A stretch of 64,000 nucleotides of DNA from Bacillus sp. 165 (GCF_017742235.1 NZ_JAGHKQ010000001.1:620001-684000), one strand, 5' to 3'; numbered from the stretch's first letter, positions 1 through 10,540 are shown. A program made the numbers and translations. The notes: generated by a model not told the origin, from the letters alone.

Positions 1-1847
1 ATGGCTGGAATAACCCCTTCATTTGTCCCAACCACGAAAACGGCTTGGACGTCAGACAAACGTGAGCGGTCGATATTCGCAACAATTACTTGATCTAATG
101 AAGCAGGAATATTAGCAAATTCTAACGACTCTAATCCTGTTCCTATTATTTTGATAAACATATCAAGCGACAGTTTTTCTTCACCCAATACTTCCACACA
201 TTTATCTAGCAGGGCAACGACTTCCTTCCATACTTGCTCATGGTCGCTTGCGAAAATCAAGTTTCCTTTTTTCTCTTCTTCTGCCCGCATAGCCTCTAAC
301 TTTTCAGGTATTTTTAATTCATCTAAACATAAATATAAAGCTTCACACATTTGTCTCGTGCTTTTCGCTCTCTTTAACCGTTTCTGCAGCAGCAGCAGTG
401 GCTCTGCCACAAGCATTCTCAATTGATTAATCTTCTGCTCAAATTCTAGTTCTTCATCCGTATGCCTGCTAGAAACCCCTTCAAGACCTCGGTACCTTCT
501 ATAAGTCCATGGCATTTCGTTTGTCCATTTACTTCCCTGAACACCATAAGCTAAGCAATAGTTTTCAAACTCATCCATTTCTTCACGTATCTGCTTTTTA
601 TTGCTCTTTATCGGGAATAACAGCTCCGTTTTAATCGTGCGGAATACAGCATCGTAGCGCCAATGTCCATGTATCACTTCCAAAGAAGAGCGAATAAACT
701 CAATAAGCGGATGATGCAGCATAGATCTTTTTTGATCAATAAAGTATGGAATATCATGATCTTCAAAAACGGTCTTGATTAAATCATAATAATCATTACC
801 ATTTCGAAGCATAACAGCTATGTTGCGATAACGATACCCTGTACGTACCAGCTCTCTTATCTCACGAGCAGCTCCTTCGATTTCCGCTCTTCTATTTACT
901 GCCGAATGAATAGTAATATCTGCATCATCAAAAAACGGCTTGTATGGACGCACATCATAGTATTCTTCTAGATGGGCAAGAGATGAGCTTTTAACAAAGC
1001 GCTGCTGCCCTGTTAACACAATAGGAGAATGGATTGGAGTTTGTAATTCTTTCCCAAGCTGATATACCCTTTGATATGTCTTAGATGACATAAAAAATAG
1101 GGAAAGCTCATCTAAGTCCCTATTTTCACATGGTTCCTCTAGAGTTAGACAAACATTGACTCTTTCGCAGTGCTTTAGTAACCCTTTGATTATTTCTAAT
1201 TCTTGCGGGGCAAACGTATGAAAACCATCTATATATATAACTGCATCCTTTACATATCGAGAAAAAGGAAGCTTTTGACAAAGCAGGCGAAGATAGTCTT
1301 CTGAATCTAGATATTTGCCTATCAGCGCCTTTTCAAATTCTTCATAAAGCAGATGCAAATCGTGAAGCTTTGTCGCAAGAAGCGCATCTTCTGTTTTCGT
1401 ACTAGTCAATTCCAACTCCTGTTGCTGTAAATACAGCTCAGCAGGATTCAGATTGTATCGTTTCAGCTCTGCAATCATTGTGCTTAGTTGTTCAAAAAAA
1501 CCATTTTGCTCCGCAGCTTTTTGGAACACCTTCAAATCTTGCTTTTTCAGCTCTACAATTTTGCGCAGCAACATGTTAATGCCGACTTGATCAATATGAA
1601 GGCGGCTGGCTCCGCCTGTTTCTAAAAGCACCTTCCAAGCTAGGCGCGTAAAACTGAATACCTGAGCACGAATTGCCCCTCCTAGCCTTGCAGCTAACGC
1701 TTGCTGTGCTTGAAACGTCATTTGCTCTGGTACAATATATAAAATTGTTGCTCCAAAAGGATCGTTCTTACTTGCTTTTTCGATTTCCTGCAAACAATAC
1801 TCGCTTTTCCCGCTTCCGGCACGTCCAAGAACAAATTGAAGTGACAT
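1..1847 (-). CDS. addB: ATP-dependent helicase/nuclease subunit B (AddB), 3' part missing at the window edge
   Basis: About 615 N-terminal residues are visible before the frame runs off the left edge. No stop is present, and full-length AddB is about 1,160 residues. AddB pairs with AddA to process double-strand breaks and load RecA at Chi. The P-loop GRAGSGKS lies at residues 8-15, and the rest reads like the inactivated helicase core of AddB (for example the stretch [16 protein letters not shown]). The C-terminal nuclease and iron-sulfur cysteines lie outside the window. The ATG at 1847 follows an AAGGTGG ribosome site. Gene order lepB-addB matches B. subtilis. The plus-strand open frames inside it are shadows. 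Confidence 0.95.
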   Translation of the reverse strand, partial: MSLQFVLGRAGSGKSEYCLQEIEKASKNDPFGATILYIVPEQMTFQAQQALAARLGGAIRAQVFSFTRLAWKVLLETGGASRLHIDQVGINMLLRKIVELKKQDLKVFQKAAEQNGFFEQLSTMIAELKRYNLNPAELYLQQQELELTSTKTEDALLATKLHDLHLLYEEFEKALIGKYLDSEDYLRLLCQKLPFSRYVKDAVIYIDGFHTFAPQELEIIKGLLKHCERVNVCLTLEEPCENRDLDELSLFFMSSKTYQRVYQLGKELQTPIHSPIVLTGQQRFVKSSSLAHLEEYYDVRPYKPFFDDADITIHSAVNRRAEIEGAAREIRELVRTGYRYRNIAVMLRNGNDYYDLIKTVFEDHDIPYFIDQKRSMLHHPLIEFIRSSLEVIHGHWRYDAVFRTIKTELLFPIKSNKKQIREEMDEFENYCLAYGVQGSKWTNEMPWTYRRYRGLEGVSSRHTDEELEFEQKINQLRMLVAEPLLLLQKRLKRAKSTRQMCEALYLCLDELKIPEKLEAMRAEEEKKGNLIFASDHEQVWKEVVALLDKCVEVLGEEKLSLDMFIKIIGTGLESLEFANIPASLDQVIVANIDRSRLSDVQAVFVVGTNEGVIPA

Positions 1848-1937
1848 ATACTTCCCACCTTTATATAACAAATTCCTATACTCTATTTTACCATTCATAC
1901 CACACTCTAGTACATATGTTCTATCGTGATAAAATTG

Positions 1938-1964
1938 AATCCACCTGATTATTTCAGGTGGATT
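1938..1964 (-). terminator. Hairpin between lepB and addB
   Basis: Ten-base inverted repeat (ATCCACCTGA and its complement) just after the lepB stop codon. The U-tract on the minus strand is weak, so it may attenuate transcription before addB rather than terminate fully. Confidence 0.55.
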
Positions 1965-1968
1965 TCTT

Positions 1969-2523
1969 TTAGAATTTTGTCCCAGTCTCCTGTACAGGCC
2001 AATAACGAAGGTCCACTTTTCCAACAATCTGATTAATCTTCACAAACCCGAAATAGCGACTGTCTTGACTGGCCAAGCGATTATCACCAAGAACAAAAAT
2101 ATGCCCAGGCGGTACTACTTGCTCTCCAGTAATACTCTGTAGAGTAAAATCTCCTGTCAGCGGGCTACCAACCATTTGCTTTTTATAAGCATCTAAATAT
2201 GGCTCTTCCACTTTCTGACCATTTATGTATAACGCATCGTCTTTATAAAATAAACGATCTCCCGGTAAACCAACAATTCTTTTTACATAATCTTCCTGTT
2301 TATTTGCATGAAATACAATAACATCAAAGCGATGCAGCTCTCCAATCTGATAGCCGATTTTATTGATAACCAATAAATTACCGTCTTGCAATGTTGGCAT
2401 CATAGACTTTCCTTCTACAACATACGTAGAAAAAAAGAATGTTCGAAAGAAGATAGCCAGTATAATACCAATCCCAATTGTTTTAATCCATTCCATTCCC
2501 TCTTTTTTCAGCTTTTTACTCAT
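1969..2523 (-). CDS. sipV: Type I signal peptidase
   Basis: A 184-residue membrane serine protease that removes signal peptides from Sec-exported proteins. One N-terminal membrane anchor (about residues 12-32) precedes the catalytic Ser40 in GKSMMPTL. Lys81 in [10 protein letters not shown] is the general base, and the [15 protein letters not shown] box closes the fold. It is the short Bacillus SipS/SipV type. It lies 43 bases downstream of the yhjE-like gene in the same direction, as sipV does in B. subtilis, so the two are probably cotranscribed. The symbol is by synteny; other Sip paralogs cannot be excluded. Confidence 0.93.
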   Translation of the reverse strand: MSKKLKKEGMEWIKTIGIGIILAIFFRTFFFSTYVVEGKSMMPTLQDGNLLVINKIGYQIGELHRFDVIVFHANKQEDYVKRIVGLPGDRLFYKDDALYINGQKVEEPYLDAYKKQMVGSPLTGDFTLQSITGEQVVPPGHIFVLGDNRLASQDSRYFGFVKINQIVGKVDLRYWPVQETGTKF

Positions 2524-2566
2524 CTCATTTTCCCCCCTTCATTGTAACAAACATACATACCAATGC

Positions 2567-3193
2567 TTATTTCTTATGTAATTCCAGCCTTATCTCAATT
2601 CTCTTCCCAACATACCATAAGAGAAAAATACCGCCTACAGCAATAATAGTTCGAATTGGCTTGTGGATTAGTGCTAACGCATCAAATCCCACATAGCTAA
2701 TCATTAGAACCATCACAACCTTGCCAAGCATAAGCGCCAGCATAAACTGCTTCATGCTCACTCGAGACAAACCGGCAACAACATTGATTAATGCTGATGG
2801 AGTAAATGGAAAGCAATAAAGAATAAAAATCGGGCCAAACCCTTTTCTCTCAATCCAACGCATCGACTGACGCACTTTCGGGTGCTTATTTAAAAAGGAA
2901 AAAAAACGGTGCCGGCCATACTTTCTAACGATTAAACAAAGCAGCAGTGCCCCGATACAAGAACCGAGCCAAGAATAAAAAAAACCGGCCCACAGTCCAT
3001 ACGCTGCAGCATTTGCCATTACAAATGCAAACAACGGCAATACAGGCACAAACGCTTCCACCAATGTCAGAGAAATGCCGAACAGCGGTCCGAACGCACG
3101 ATAGCTTCGCAGCAGCTCTTGTATATTTTCAATTGTCATATATTCCTTTATAGCATGTAAATCCATATATGTATAAATTCTCCTTCTTTTCAT
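2567..3193 (-). CDS. yhjE: TVP38/TMEM64 (VTT domain) membrane protein, YhjE-like
   Basis: A 208-residue polytopic membrane protein with about five hydrophobic segments. The central FGPIFILYCFPFTPSALIN region carries the F/P-x-x-P pattern of the DedA/TVP38 (VTT) family, whose members are linked to lipid scrambling or membrane homeostasis. The ATG at 3193 has an AAAGGAAG ribosome site. It precedes the signal peptidase gene, as yhjE precedes sipV in B. subtilis. The exact substrate is unknown. Confidence 0.85.
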   Translation of the reverse strand: MKRRRIYTYMDLHAIKEYMTIENIQELLRSYRAFGPLFGISLTLVEAFVPVLPLFAFVMANAAAYGLWAGFFYSWLGSCIGALLLCLIVRKYGRHRFFSFLNKHPKVRQSMRWIERKGFGPIFILYCFPFTPSALINVVAGLSRVSMKQFMLALMLGKVVMVLMISYVGFDALALIHKPIRTIIAVGGIFLLWYVGKRIEIRLELHKK

Positions 3194-3259
3194 AACTTCC
3201 TTTGTATTAGTATTGTACCATTCTTTTCTAATTCCTCTAAGGAATTACCTTGAATAAGA

Positions 3260-3349
3260 TTATTTTTTTACTACTCTCTTCCAAGCATCTAGATGAGTGA
3301 ACCCCTTCTCTACTGTCGTTCTTTTCACTACACGTTCATAGTTATTCAT
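3260..3349 (-). CDS. Possible tiny ORF or gene remnant downstream of comK
   Basis: A 29-residue minus-strand frame (MNNYERVV start, KRVVKK end), rich in Lys and Arg. The same frame stays open upstream to about 3420 and would add a hydrophobic stretch containing ECIIILVICQ, but no canonical start with a ribosome site is visible there. It could be a small membrane protein with a damaged start, or chance. The rest of 3194-3469 holds only the comK terminator. Confidence 0.22.
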   Translation of the reverse strand: MNNYERVVKRTTVEKGFTHLDAWKRVVKK

Positions 3350-3428
3350 TTCTATCTGACATATGACAAGAATGATAATACACTCAACGAAAGAAAAAAG
3401 AACAGTACCCGTAAATGTTATACTCCCT

Positions 3429-3464
3429 AAAAAAATCCCATGTCACAATGACATAGGATTCTTT
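3429..3464 (-). terminator. comK terminator
   Basis: On the minus strand AATCCTATGTCA pairs with TGACATGGGATT (one G-U pair) across a two-base loop and is followed by a T-run. It sits directly after the comK stop codon. Confidence 0.85.
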
Positions 3465-3469
3465 TATAG

Positions 3470-4060
3470 TTACTCTTCTTTTCCTTCATCCAAAAAAGTT
3501 AGATATTGTCTTTCATAATCTTGATGAGGTTCAAAAATTTGATTGCTTTCCGCAAATCTAAAGGTAACAAAAGATTTATGTTTTTTTCGATCTTCGAATG
3601 CGGAACGAAGCTGTGCAGTACGATACAGTTGATTATCAAAACTCCCTTTAGACATATCGAGTTTCAAAGTTTGTCCATTTGTTAGTGTTACAAGAAGAGT
3701 GCCATGCAGTATTTGTTTATTGCTTGCTACATGGAAATGAGAAAGCCAGGCGCATTCCTTACGGACAGATGATGTTGTAGGAAAAAAATACAAATTATCT
3801 GTCGGACTGATTGCTGTCGGAGCTTTGTGAGTAACACCAATTAATTCTTTTGTCCCTTCTTTACGACCAATATAACTTGAACCGTAATATTTGCAGCTTT
3901 GTTCAATAACCTCTACTGGCTTTTTGAGCACAAGAAACAAATCCTCCTCCTCTAATATAAGAGTGATTACCCTCTTATCTTTTGTCGTAACAGGAAGGAC
4001 GGCCATAGTTGCTCCACTGACTATATATTCTGGTAAATACTTTTCCAATGTTTTTTTCAT
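3470..4060 (-). CDS. comK: Competence transcription factor ComK
   Basis: A 196-residue protein of the ComK family, the master activator of DNA-uptake genes, which binds paired AAAA-N5-TTTT boxes. Family features seen are the N-terminal EYIVSGATMAVLPV stretch, the SSYIGRKEGTKELIGVTHKAPTAIS core and the HFHVASN segment. The ATG at 4060 was chosen because GGAGGAG lies eight bases upstream; an in-frame GTG nine bases earlier is too close to that site. It is longer at the C-terminus than I would expect for the MecA-binding tail but otherwise typical. The 297-base upstream region shows a tandem decamer but no clear ComK box. Confidence 0.93.
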   Translation of the reverse strand: MKKTLEKYLPEYIVSGATMAVLPVTTKDKRVITLILEEEDLFLVLKKPVEVIEQSCKYYGSSYIGRKEGTKELIGVTHKAPTAISPTDNLYFFPTTSSVRKECAWLSHFHVASNKQILHGTLLVTLTNGQTLKLDMSKGSFDNQLYRTAQLRSAFEDRKKHKSFVTFRFAESNQIFEPHQDYERQYLTFLDEGKEE

Positions 4061-4156
4061 AAGGTTCACTCCTCCAAATTTTGTAAGAAAATCTTAGTAC
4101 TTCTACGTTTTCGAGTTTATCACAAAGCGAATATTAAATGAGGGAAGTTAGAGAAT

Positions 4157-4176
4157 TTTTACATAATTTTACATAA
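4157..4176. repeat. Tandem decamer upstream of comK
   Basis: TTTTACATAA occurs twice head to tail with no gap, about 100 bases upstream of comK. The ten-base period places both copies on the same helix face. The rest of 4061-4357 is AT-rich with no gene visible. Confidence 0.6.
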
Positions 4177-4320
4177 ACAAACAAATTCTCTTTCCACCCC
4201 CCTTATGTGCTTAGCTACATAGGAAACGTTTGTTTTATGACTTTTATATCTGCTTGAATTTGCTTTACCTTTATCAAAAAAACAAAACATAAAAAACTCC
4301 ACTTTTTCTTGTCTTCACAC

Positions 4321-4352
4321 CAAAAAGACTGCCTCCATGTGAGACAGTCTTT
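4321..4352 (-). terminator. aceA terminator
   Basis: Hairpin with arms AAGACTG and CAGTCTT, extended by partly paired CTC/GAG, then T-run on the minus strand. It ends the aceB-aceA operon. Confidence 0.8.
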
Positions 4353-4357
4353 CCTCG

Positions 4358-5638
4358 TTACTTATCAGCAAACTGTTCTTCTTCTGTAGAGCCTTTTAAT
4401 GCGGTGGTAGAAGATGTTCCTCCTGTAACAACTTGCGCTACCTGATCGAAGTAACCTGTACCTACTTCACGCTGATGGCGCGTTGCACTATACCCGTATT
4501 GCTCTGCATCAAATTCCGCCTGCTGTAATTCAGAGTATGCCGCCATACCGCGTTCTTTATATCCTCGTGCTAATTCAAACATACCATAGTTCAAGGAATG
4601 AAATCCGGCAAGGGTCACGAATTGAAACTTATAACCATACGTCGCAATTTCTTTTTGGAAGTTGGCAATAGTTGCATCATCTAATTTCTTCTTCCAGTTG
4701 AAGGATGGAGAGCAGTTATAGGCTAATAATTTTCCAGGGAATTTCTCATGAATCGCTTCCGCAAAGCGCTTTGCATCTTCTAAGTTAGGCTCAGAGGTTT
4801 CACACCAAATCAGGTCTGCATACGGTGCATAGGCAAGACCTCTTGCAATCGCTTGGTCCAATCCTGCTTTTGTACGGAAAAATCCTTCTGTTGTTCTTTC
4901 CCCTGTAATAAACGGCTGATCGACAGGATCAATATCGCTTGTAATAAGATCTGCTGCATCCGCATCCGTTCTTGCAACGATAAGCGTTGGTACTCCCATA
5001 ACATCAGCTGCCAGACGAGCTGCAATTAAGTTGCGTACTGCTGTTTGCGTTGGCAGCAATACCTTCCCACCCAAATGACCGCACTTCTTCTCAGAGGAAA
5101 GCTGATCTTCAAAATGGACGCCTGCCGCACCTGCTTCAATCATGCCCTTCATTAACTCAAATACGTTCAATTGTCCGCCGAATCCAGCCTCTGCATCAGC
5201 TACAATCGGAACAAAATAATCAGTTTCTCCGCTTCCTTCCATATGCTGAATTTGATCAGCGCGCTGAAGCGTTTGATTAATACGTTTTACCACTGCCGGA
5301 ACACTGTTTGCTGGATATAAGCTTTGGTCTGGATACATGTGACCAGCTAGGTTTGCATCAGCCGCAACTTGCCAGCCGCTCAAGTAAATCGCCTGCAACC
5401 CTGCTTTTACTTGCTGCATCGCCTGGTTTCCTGTTAATGCTCCAAGTGCATTAATATAATCTTCTGTATGAAGCAAGCCCCATAGTTTTTCTGCACCGCG
5501 GCGTGCTAATGTATGTTCAATATCAATGGAACCACGCAGCCGAATAACATCTTCAGCAGAATATGGACGCGTAACACCATTCCAACGTGAATCTAACTCC
5601 CAGCTTTCTTGTAACTTTTGAATTCTTTCATTTGTCAT
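4358..5638 (-). CDS. aceA: Isocitrate lyase
   Basis: A 426-residue enzyme that splits isocitrate into glyoxylate and succinate, the first step of the glyoxylate shunt needed for growth on acetate or fatty acids. The catalytic motif KKCGHLGGK is at residues 184-192 with active-site Cys186, and [15 protein letters not shown] supplies metal-binding residues. The length matches the short bacterial form. It lies 32 bases downstream of aceB and shares its transcript. B. subtilis 168 lacks this operon, while the B. cereus group has it here. Confidence 0.97.
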   Translation of the reverse strand: MTNERIQKLQESWELDSRWNGVTRPYSAEDVIRLRGSIDIEHTLARRGAEKLWGLLHTEDYINALGALTGNQAMQQVKAGLQAIYLSGWQVAADANLAGHMYPDQSLYPANSVPAVVKRINQTLQRADQIQHMEGSGETDYFVPIVADAEAGFGGQLNVFELMKGMIEAGAAGVHFEDQLSSEKKCGHLGGKVLLPTQTAVRNLIAARLAADVMGVPTLIVARTDADAADLITSDIDPVDQPFITGERTTEGFFRTKAGLDQAIARGLAYAPYADLIWCETSEPNLEDAKRFAEAIHEKFPGKLLAYNCSPSFNWKKKLDDATIANFQKEIATYGYKFQFVTLAGFHSLNYGMFELARGYKERGMAAYSELQQAEFDAEQYGYSATRHQREVGTGYFDQVAQVVTGGTSSTTALKGSTEEEQFADK

Positions 5639-5670
5639 AATTCTAATCTCCTCTATATTAATTTAGCAAT

Positions 5671-7260
5671 CTATAATACGTCATACCCAGAAAGTGTCAA
5701 AAACGTTTGGAATGCATCATCTTCTACGAGAGCCTCAAACAGTGCTGCCGCCTCGTTGAATCGTCCATTCTCAAAATAGCTCTTTCCGCATTCCAGTTTA
5801 ATTTTTTCTAACTCTTCTTCTTTTAGTTGCTCCACCAGCTCGAATGTTACTTTTCTTCCATCTTCTAGTACCCCTTTGGGATGACGAATCCATTGCCATA
5901 CTTGAGCACGAGAGATTTCGGCAGTAGCCGCATCTTCCATAAGGTTATAAATAGGTGCTGCGCCTCTTCCCTGCAGCCAAGATTCAATGTATTGAATCGC
6001 AACATTAATATTAGTCCGGAGTCCCTCTTCTGTAATCGTTCCTTGAAGCACTTCAAGGAGATCTTGTTCTGTAACATGTACGTCTTCCCGCTTTTTATGA
6101 ATTTGGTTTGGCGTTGTCATGATGCGGTCAAATACTTCTAATGCAACTGGTACAAGTCCCGGATGGGCTACCCATGTCCCATCATGGCCAGCATTGGCTT
6201 CCCGCTCTTTGTCTGCTCTTACCTTATAAAATGCTTCTTCATTAGCCTTCGGATTATTTTTCACTGGGATTTGCGCTGCCATTCCCCCCATCGCTGGTGC
6301 ATTTCTTTTATGGCATGTTTGAATGACAAGCTCACAATATGCCTTCATAAACGGTACGTTCATTGTCACTTGTGCACGGTCTGGCAGAAGGAACTCTTCA
6401 TGTTTGTGAAGGCATTTCAAGAAACTGAAAATATAATCCCAACGCCCGCAGTTTAAACCTGCGGAATGCTCTTTTAACTCGTATAACAGTTCATCCATTT
6501 CAAAGGCTGCGTGGATAGTTTCCAATAACACCGTTGCCTTAATTGTTCCTACAGGAATACCCATATACTGCTGTGCATATACAAATACATCATTCCATAG
6601 CCTTGCTTCTAAATGACTTTCCAACTTCGGTAAATAAAAGTACGGTCCACTTCCCTTTTCAAGAAGAGTAGCAGCGTTATGATAGAAATACAATCCAAAA
6701 TCAAACAGACTTCCAGACATTTCTTCTCCGTTAATTACGACATGCTTTTCATTTAAATGCCAGCCGCGTGGCCGTACCATTAAAACTGCTGTTTGTTCAT
6801 TCAGCTTGTATAGCTTTCCATTCGGATTGGTGAATGAAATAGTCCCCTTTACAGCATCACGCAAATTAATTTGGCCATCTATTACATTTTCCCAAGTAGG
6901 GGAATTAGCATCTTCAAAGTCAGCCATAAATACCTTTGCACCGGAGTTTAATGCATTAATAATCATTTTCCGTTCAACCGGTCCAGTAATTTCTACGCGA
7001 CGATCTTGCAAATCCTGTGGAAGTGGAGCAACTGTCCAGTCAGCATTTCGAATATGCTCTGTTTCCTTGAGAAAACTCGGTAATCCGCCTTTATTAATTC
7101 TTTCTTGTTTTTCCTTTCGAAGCTGTAACAATTCATTTCTGCGCTCATTAAATTGCTCGTGCAAACATTTCACAAACTTCAAAGCATCTTCTGTCAGGAT
7201 TTCTGAATAAAAAGGTGCCAACGAGCCAGCTATCGTGACTCCTGATGTCTGTATAGACAT
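5671..7260 (-). CDS. aceB: Malate synthase A
   Basis: A 529-residue malate synthase that condenses glyoxylate with acetyl-CoA to malate. The family core is visible in [16 protein letters not shown] and in the [18 protein letters not shown] region, with [12 protein letters not shown] close by. I chose the ATG at 7260, eight bases after AAAGGAG, over the in-frame GTG at 7266, which nearly touches the ribosome site. It is the promoter-proximal gene of aceB-aceA. A palindrome CTGTTATAAAACAG sits in its leader just below a TATAAT box. Confidence 0.96.
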   Translation of the reverse strand: MSIQTSGVTIAGSLAPFYSEILTEDALKFVKCLHEQFNERRNELLQLRKEKQERINKGGLPSFLKETEHIRNADWTVAPLPQDLQDRRVEITGPVERKMIINALNSGAKVFMADFEDANSPTWENVIDGQINLRDAVKGTISFTNPNGKLYKLNEQTAVLMVRPRGWHLNEKHVVINGEEMSGSLFDFGLYFYHNAATLLEKGSGPYFYLPKLESHLEARLWNDVFVYAQQYMGIPVGTIKATVLLETIHAAFEMDELLYELKEHSAGLNCGRWDYIFSFLKCLHKHEEFLLPDRAQVTMNVPFMKAYCELVIQTCHKRNAPAMGGMAAQIPVKNNPKANEEAFYKVRADKEREANAGHDGTWVAHPGLVPVALEVFDRIMTTPNQIHKKREDVHVTEQDLLEVLQGTITEEGLRTNINVAIQYIESWLQGRGAAPIYNLMEDAATAEISRAQVWQWIRHPKGVLEDGRKVTFELVEQLKEEELEKIKLECGKSYFENGRFNEAAALFEALVEDDAFQTFLTLSGYDVL

Positions 7261-7284
7261 ATCCACATCTCCTTTACTATATTA

Positions 7285-7298
7285 CTGTTTTATAACAG
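7285..7298 (-). promoter_or_regulatory. Palindromic candidate operator in the aceB leader
   Basis: CTGTT-ATAA-AACAG on the minus strand, about 25 bases upstream of the aceB start and just downstream of a TATAAT box. Thirteen of its bases recur at 12374-12386 in front of yhfH. No regulator is assigned. Confidence 0.45.
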
Positions 7299-7372
7299 AT
7301 TGTTTTTTCTTTTATATATTATATAACAATTTTTCTGAAAAGGAAGACTTTTTTGGAAATTTTTTCTGAAAT

Positions 7373-7403
7373 AAAAAAACGCCTATCTTATCGATAGACG
7401 TTT
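7373..7403 (-). terminator. yhfN terminator
   Basis: Arms AACGTCTATC and GATAGGCGTT flank a short loop, with a T-run on the minus strand, four bases after the yhfN stop codon. Confidence 0.85.
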
Positions 7404-7407
7404 TTCA

Positions 7408-8670
7408 TTATCGCTTTCCCTTTCCATACTCCTCAAAATAATTAATTCTCTCAAAAATAGTCGGATGTGTGTAAAAGAAAAATTTGACTAACCCCGGCGG
7501 GTTCACTTGACTTAAGCTTGACTTGGAAAGCTCTTGAAATGTTTCAACTGCGGCTTTGCTGTTATTGGTCATCTCAAGAGCATACTGATCTGCCGCATGC
7601 TCCTCCATGCGAGATACATAGTTTGAAAGAGGGTTTACTGCAAACGAAAGCATAGACATGATAAGCAGTAAAAGAGGTAATGAAGAAAAGCTTGCAACAC
7701 TTGAAATTTTAAGTGTTTTTCCATACCTCGCAATCATAAAATTCATTATTTTACTAATTAAATACAATCCAATAAACGAGAGGAGAATATAAGCCCCTAC
7801 TCCCCAATAAATATGCTTCATAACATAATGTCCCATCTCATGAGCCATAATAAATAAAATTTCATTATCTTTTAATCTATTCAATGTTGTGTCCCATAGA
7901 ACAATGCGTGAATTAGACCCTATTCCTGTTACATATGCATTAAGGGCATTTGTCTTTTCTGACATATTGACTTCATATACGTGCTGTGCCGGTATATCCG
8001 CTTGCTCAGCAAGTTGCAGAATTTTCCCCTCTAGTTGTTTATTTTTTAGAGGAGAAAAATCATTGTATAATGGGTCAATGATAACCGGCTGAATAAATGT
8101 TAAAAACACAGTGAACGGTATGGATAATGCCCAAGCATACAACCACCAACGCTTTTGACTTTTTTGTATCAATAAAAATAATACAGCTACAACGACAAAC
8201 ATCAGCCCATAATTAACCCAAAAATCAATAACTTGCTCCTTAATCCAGCTTTGAGTGGTTTGAACAGAAATTTGATATGATTTGGAGACTTGATAGCCAA
8301 TCCATTGTAACGGAAGGGATAACAGCGTTGTAATTAATGATAAATAGAGCAAATAAATACCGATATGTACAAATTGTTTTGACGTCGTCTCTTTTGCCCA
8401 TGTCTCCAATCGTTTTGAAACCCCTGTTACCAATAAAAATAATAAGATAATCCACTCTAAAGGAGTAGATAAGAAATACAGCAAGTATTTCGTCACAGAA
8501 TATTCTTGCGATAGGATCAACTCCCGTGCACTCATAAACGTATGGGGATCTGCACTGCTTCCCTTATACGCAGCCGGAATTGCCGAACTGCTCCCATAAT
8601 ACAAATACCAGTATATAAACACACCAAAACACACATATAAAATAAGCGACCAACCTATCACCTTGCGCAT
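7408..8670 (-). CDS. yhfN: M48-family membrane metalloprotease (CAAX prenyl protease 1 type), YhfN-like
   Basis: A 420-residue integral membrane zinc protease. The HEMGH motif at residues 277-281 supplies the zinc ligands and the catalytic Glu, and the downstream EEHAADQYALEM segment supplies the third ligand. Multiple membrane segments precede (about 5-25, 65-85, 105-125, 155-190) and follow the motif, as in Ste24/CAAX protease 1. Bacteria lack prenylated CAAX proteins, so the physiological role is probably membrane protein quality control (inference). It has its own terminator. Confidence 0.9.
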   Translation of the reverse strand: MRKVIGWSLILYVCFGVFIYWYLYYGSSSAIPAAYKGSSADPHTFMSARELILSQEYSVTKYLLYFLSTPLEWIILLFLLVTGVSKRLETWAKETTSKQFVHIGIYLLYLSLITTLLSLPLQWIGYQVSKSYQISVQTTQSWIKEQVIDFWVNYGLMFVVVAVLFLLIQKSQKRWWLYAWALSIPFTVFLTFIQPVIIDPLYNDFSPLKNKQLEGKILQLAEQADIPAQHVYEVNMSEKTNALNAYVTGIGSNSRIVLWDTTLNRLKDNEILFIMAHEMGHYVMKHIYWGVGAYILLSFIGLYLISKIMNFMIARYGKTLKISSVASFSSLPLLLLIMSMLSFAVNPLSNYVSRMEEHAADQYALEMTNNSKAAVETFQELSKSSLSQVNPPGLVKFFFYTHPTIFERINYFEEYGKGKR

Positions 8671-8795
8671 GTGATGTCCTCCTCCTTATCGTTCAAACTG
8701 ATGTATGTACTATTATTTTAGCGGACAACTTCAAAATTAGAACAAGCATCGGAAAGTTTGCTCAAGTAGAATTAGTTGAATAGAAATATAAGCAA

Positions 8796-8831
8796 TAAAA
8801 ATAAGCTCCCTGCCAAATGACAGAGAGCTTG
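8796..8831 (-). terminator. lcfB terminator
   Basis: Arms AAGCTCTCTG and CAGGGAGCTT (minus strand) around an eight-base loop, followed by ATTTTTA. Confidence 0.8.
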
Positions 8832-8834
8832 TTT

Positions 8835-10379
8835 TTATGCATGTATGATTTGCTGCTTTAAAGCACGTCGTAAAATTTTTCCTGTTGTATTTTTAGGCAG
8901 CTCCTCTAAAAATTCAATAGTGGCTGGTACTTTATATTTGGCTAAATGCTCTTTACAATACGCAAGCAACTCTTCTTCTGTAAGAGACTCTTGCTTGCGT
9001 ACCACAAATGCCTTCACCGCTTCACCAAAGCTATCATCCGGAACACCAAGCACAACTGCTTCTACTACAGCTGAATGGCTGTATAGTACTTCCTCTACTT
9101 CACGTGGATACACATTATAGCCGCCTACAATTATGAGATCTTTCTTACGGTCTACAATATAAAAATACCCTTCTTCATCTCTCTTTGCCAAGTCTCCAGT
9201 ATACAGCCAGCCATCTCGAATAGTTGCAGCTGTATCCTCCGGCATTTTATAGTACCCTTTCATTACGTTTGGACCGCGAACAATCAGTTCTCCTACTTGA
9301 CCATGAGGAACTTCTTCTCCTAATTCATTAACTATCTTGTTTTCTACGTTAATGATATCTGTTCCAATAGAACCCGCTTTTCTTGGACGATCCAGCGGAT
9401 TAAAGCACGTAACAGGAGATGCTTCAGACAAACCGTATCCTTCAGCAACAATAACAGTGAATTTTTCCTCAAAATTTTCGAGCAAGGCAACAGGCATGGA
9501 AGCGCCTCCAGAAATACAAAGACGAAGCGTTTGTAAATCTTCCACATTTCCTTCTGAATATTGCAGCAAGAAATTATACATCGTAGGGACACCTGCAAAT
9601 ACTGTTGCTTTATACTTCTGAGAAATATTAAAAATTTCTGAAGGGCTGAATTTAGGCATGATAAGAATTGTCGATCCCTTAATTAAAGGTGCATTTAATG
9701 CTACTGTTAAACAGAAAACATGAAACATTGGAAGCGCGGCAATAATTTTATCATTCTCTGAAAATTGCAGATACCATCCTATGTCTCTAGCATTACTGTA
9801 TAAATTTTTATGCGTCAGCATAGCGCCTTTTGGTTTTCCTGTTGTACCAGAAGTATAAAGAATTACAGCCGTATCTTCTTCTTCAATAGGTGCAGCCGGA
9901 AAATCTAAGTCTCCAGCAGAGAGCACATTTGTAAACGGTTGCATTTGTTCATTTTGTAAAAATACGTTCTGTTCGTTGGTTTCTTGTGAGGTTGAGCATA
10001 CAATGATGTGTTCGATAGAAGGTAGTTTGTTTGTTATTTTTTCTAAGATAGGCGAAAGTACATCTAAAGCAATAACAGTCTTTACATCTCCGTTTTGGAT
10101 AATGTACGAGATTTCATCTGGTGTATACACAGGATTAATTGGAATAATAGTAGCTCCTGCGTACATTGCTCCATATAATCCAACTACAAACTGAGGAGAA
10201 TTGCCTAAAAGAAGCGCAACATGGTCACCTTTTTTTACTCCAAGCTTATGTAAGCCGCTTGCAAACATCGTTATCTCATTATACAGCTCTGTATATGACG
10301 TCTCTTTTTCCTGAAATATATAAGCTGTTCGATCGCCGTGTTTTTGCACGGTTTCCATTAATGAAGAAATTAGATTCAT
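8835..10379 (-). CDS. lcfB: Long-chain fatty-acid--CoA ligase (LcfB/YhfL)
   Basis: A 514-residue ANL-superfamily enzyme that activates fatty acids with ATP and CoA for beta-oxidation. The P-loop-like motif [11 protein letters not shown] is at residues 175-185; the AMP motif YGLSEASP and the C-terminal [11 protein letters not shown] with the catalytic Lys are all intact. Length and order match yhfL of B. subtilis. A TATAAT -10 and TTGTAT -35 with a 17-base spacer lie upstream, and the -35 falls inside a 26-base palindrome (10446-10471), suggesting repressor control. Confidence 0.93.
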   Translation of the reverse strand: MNLISSLMETVQKHGDRTAYIFQEKETSYTELYNEITMFASGLHKLGVKKGDHVALLLGNSPQFVVGLYGAMYAGATIIPINPVYTPDEISYIIQNGDVKTVIALDVLSPILEKITNKLPSIEHIIVCSTSQETNEQNVFLQNEQMQPFTNVLSAGDLDFPAAPIEEEDTAVILYTSGTTGKPKGAMLTHKNLYSNARDIGWYLQFSENDKIIAALPMFHVFCLTVALNAPLIKGSTILIMPKFSPSEIFNISQKYKATVFAGVPTMYNFLLQYSEGNVEDLQTLRLCISGGASMPVALLENFEEKFTVIVAEGYGLSEASPVTCFNPLDRPRKAGSIGTDIINVENKIVNELGEEVPHGQVGELIVRGPNVMKGYYKMPEDTAATIRDGWLYTGDLAKRDEEGYFYIVDRKKDLIIVGGYNVYPREVEEVLYSHSAVVEAVVLGVPDDSFGEAVKAFVVRKQESLTEEELLAYCKEHLAKYKVPATIEFLEELPKNTTGKILRRALKQQIIHA

Positions 10380-10445
10380 AAATAAACCTCCTTGTCAGAA
10401 AATATAAAATTATTAAAATTCTATATACATTATATTGGAAGAAGG

Positions 10446-10471
10446 TTAGACATACAATATAATATGTCTAA
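10446..10471. promoter_or_regulatory. Palindromic candidate operator of lcfB
   Basis: TTAGACATA and TATGTCTAA form a perfect nine-base inverted repeat around an eight-base spacer. It covers the TTGTAT -35 of the inferred lcfB promoter (TATAAT 17 bases on). The sequence is unlike the B. subtilis FadR box as I recall it. Confidence 0.55.
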
Positions 10472-10490
10472 ATTTACTGAAAAATAAAAA

Positions 10491-10535
10491 TAAAAAAGAA
10501 AGGAAGCGATGTTCACACCACTCCCTTTCTTTTTA
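10491..10535 (-). terminator. lplJ terminator
   Basis: Long hairpin with arms built on AAAGAAAGGGAG and TTCCTTTCTTT on the minus strand, followed by T-rich sequence. Confidence 0.8.
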
Positions 10536-10540
10536 CTTAT

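Noticed and set aside
151..426. Plus-strand open frame opposite addB
   Set aside because: It is antisense to the clearly coding addB, has no ribosome site and no protein-like composition.
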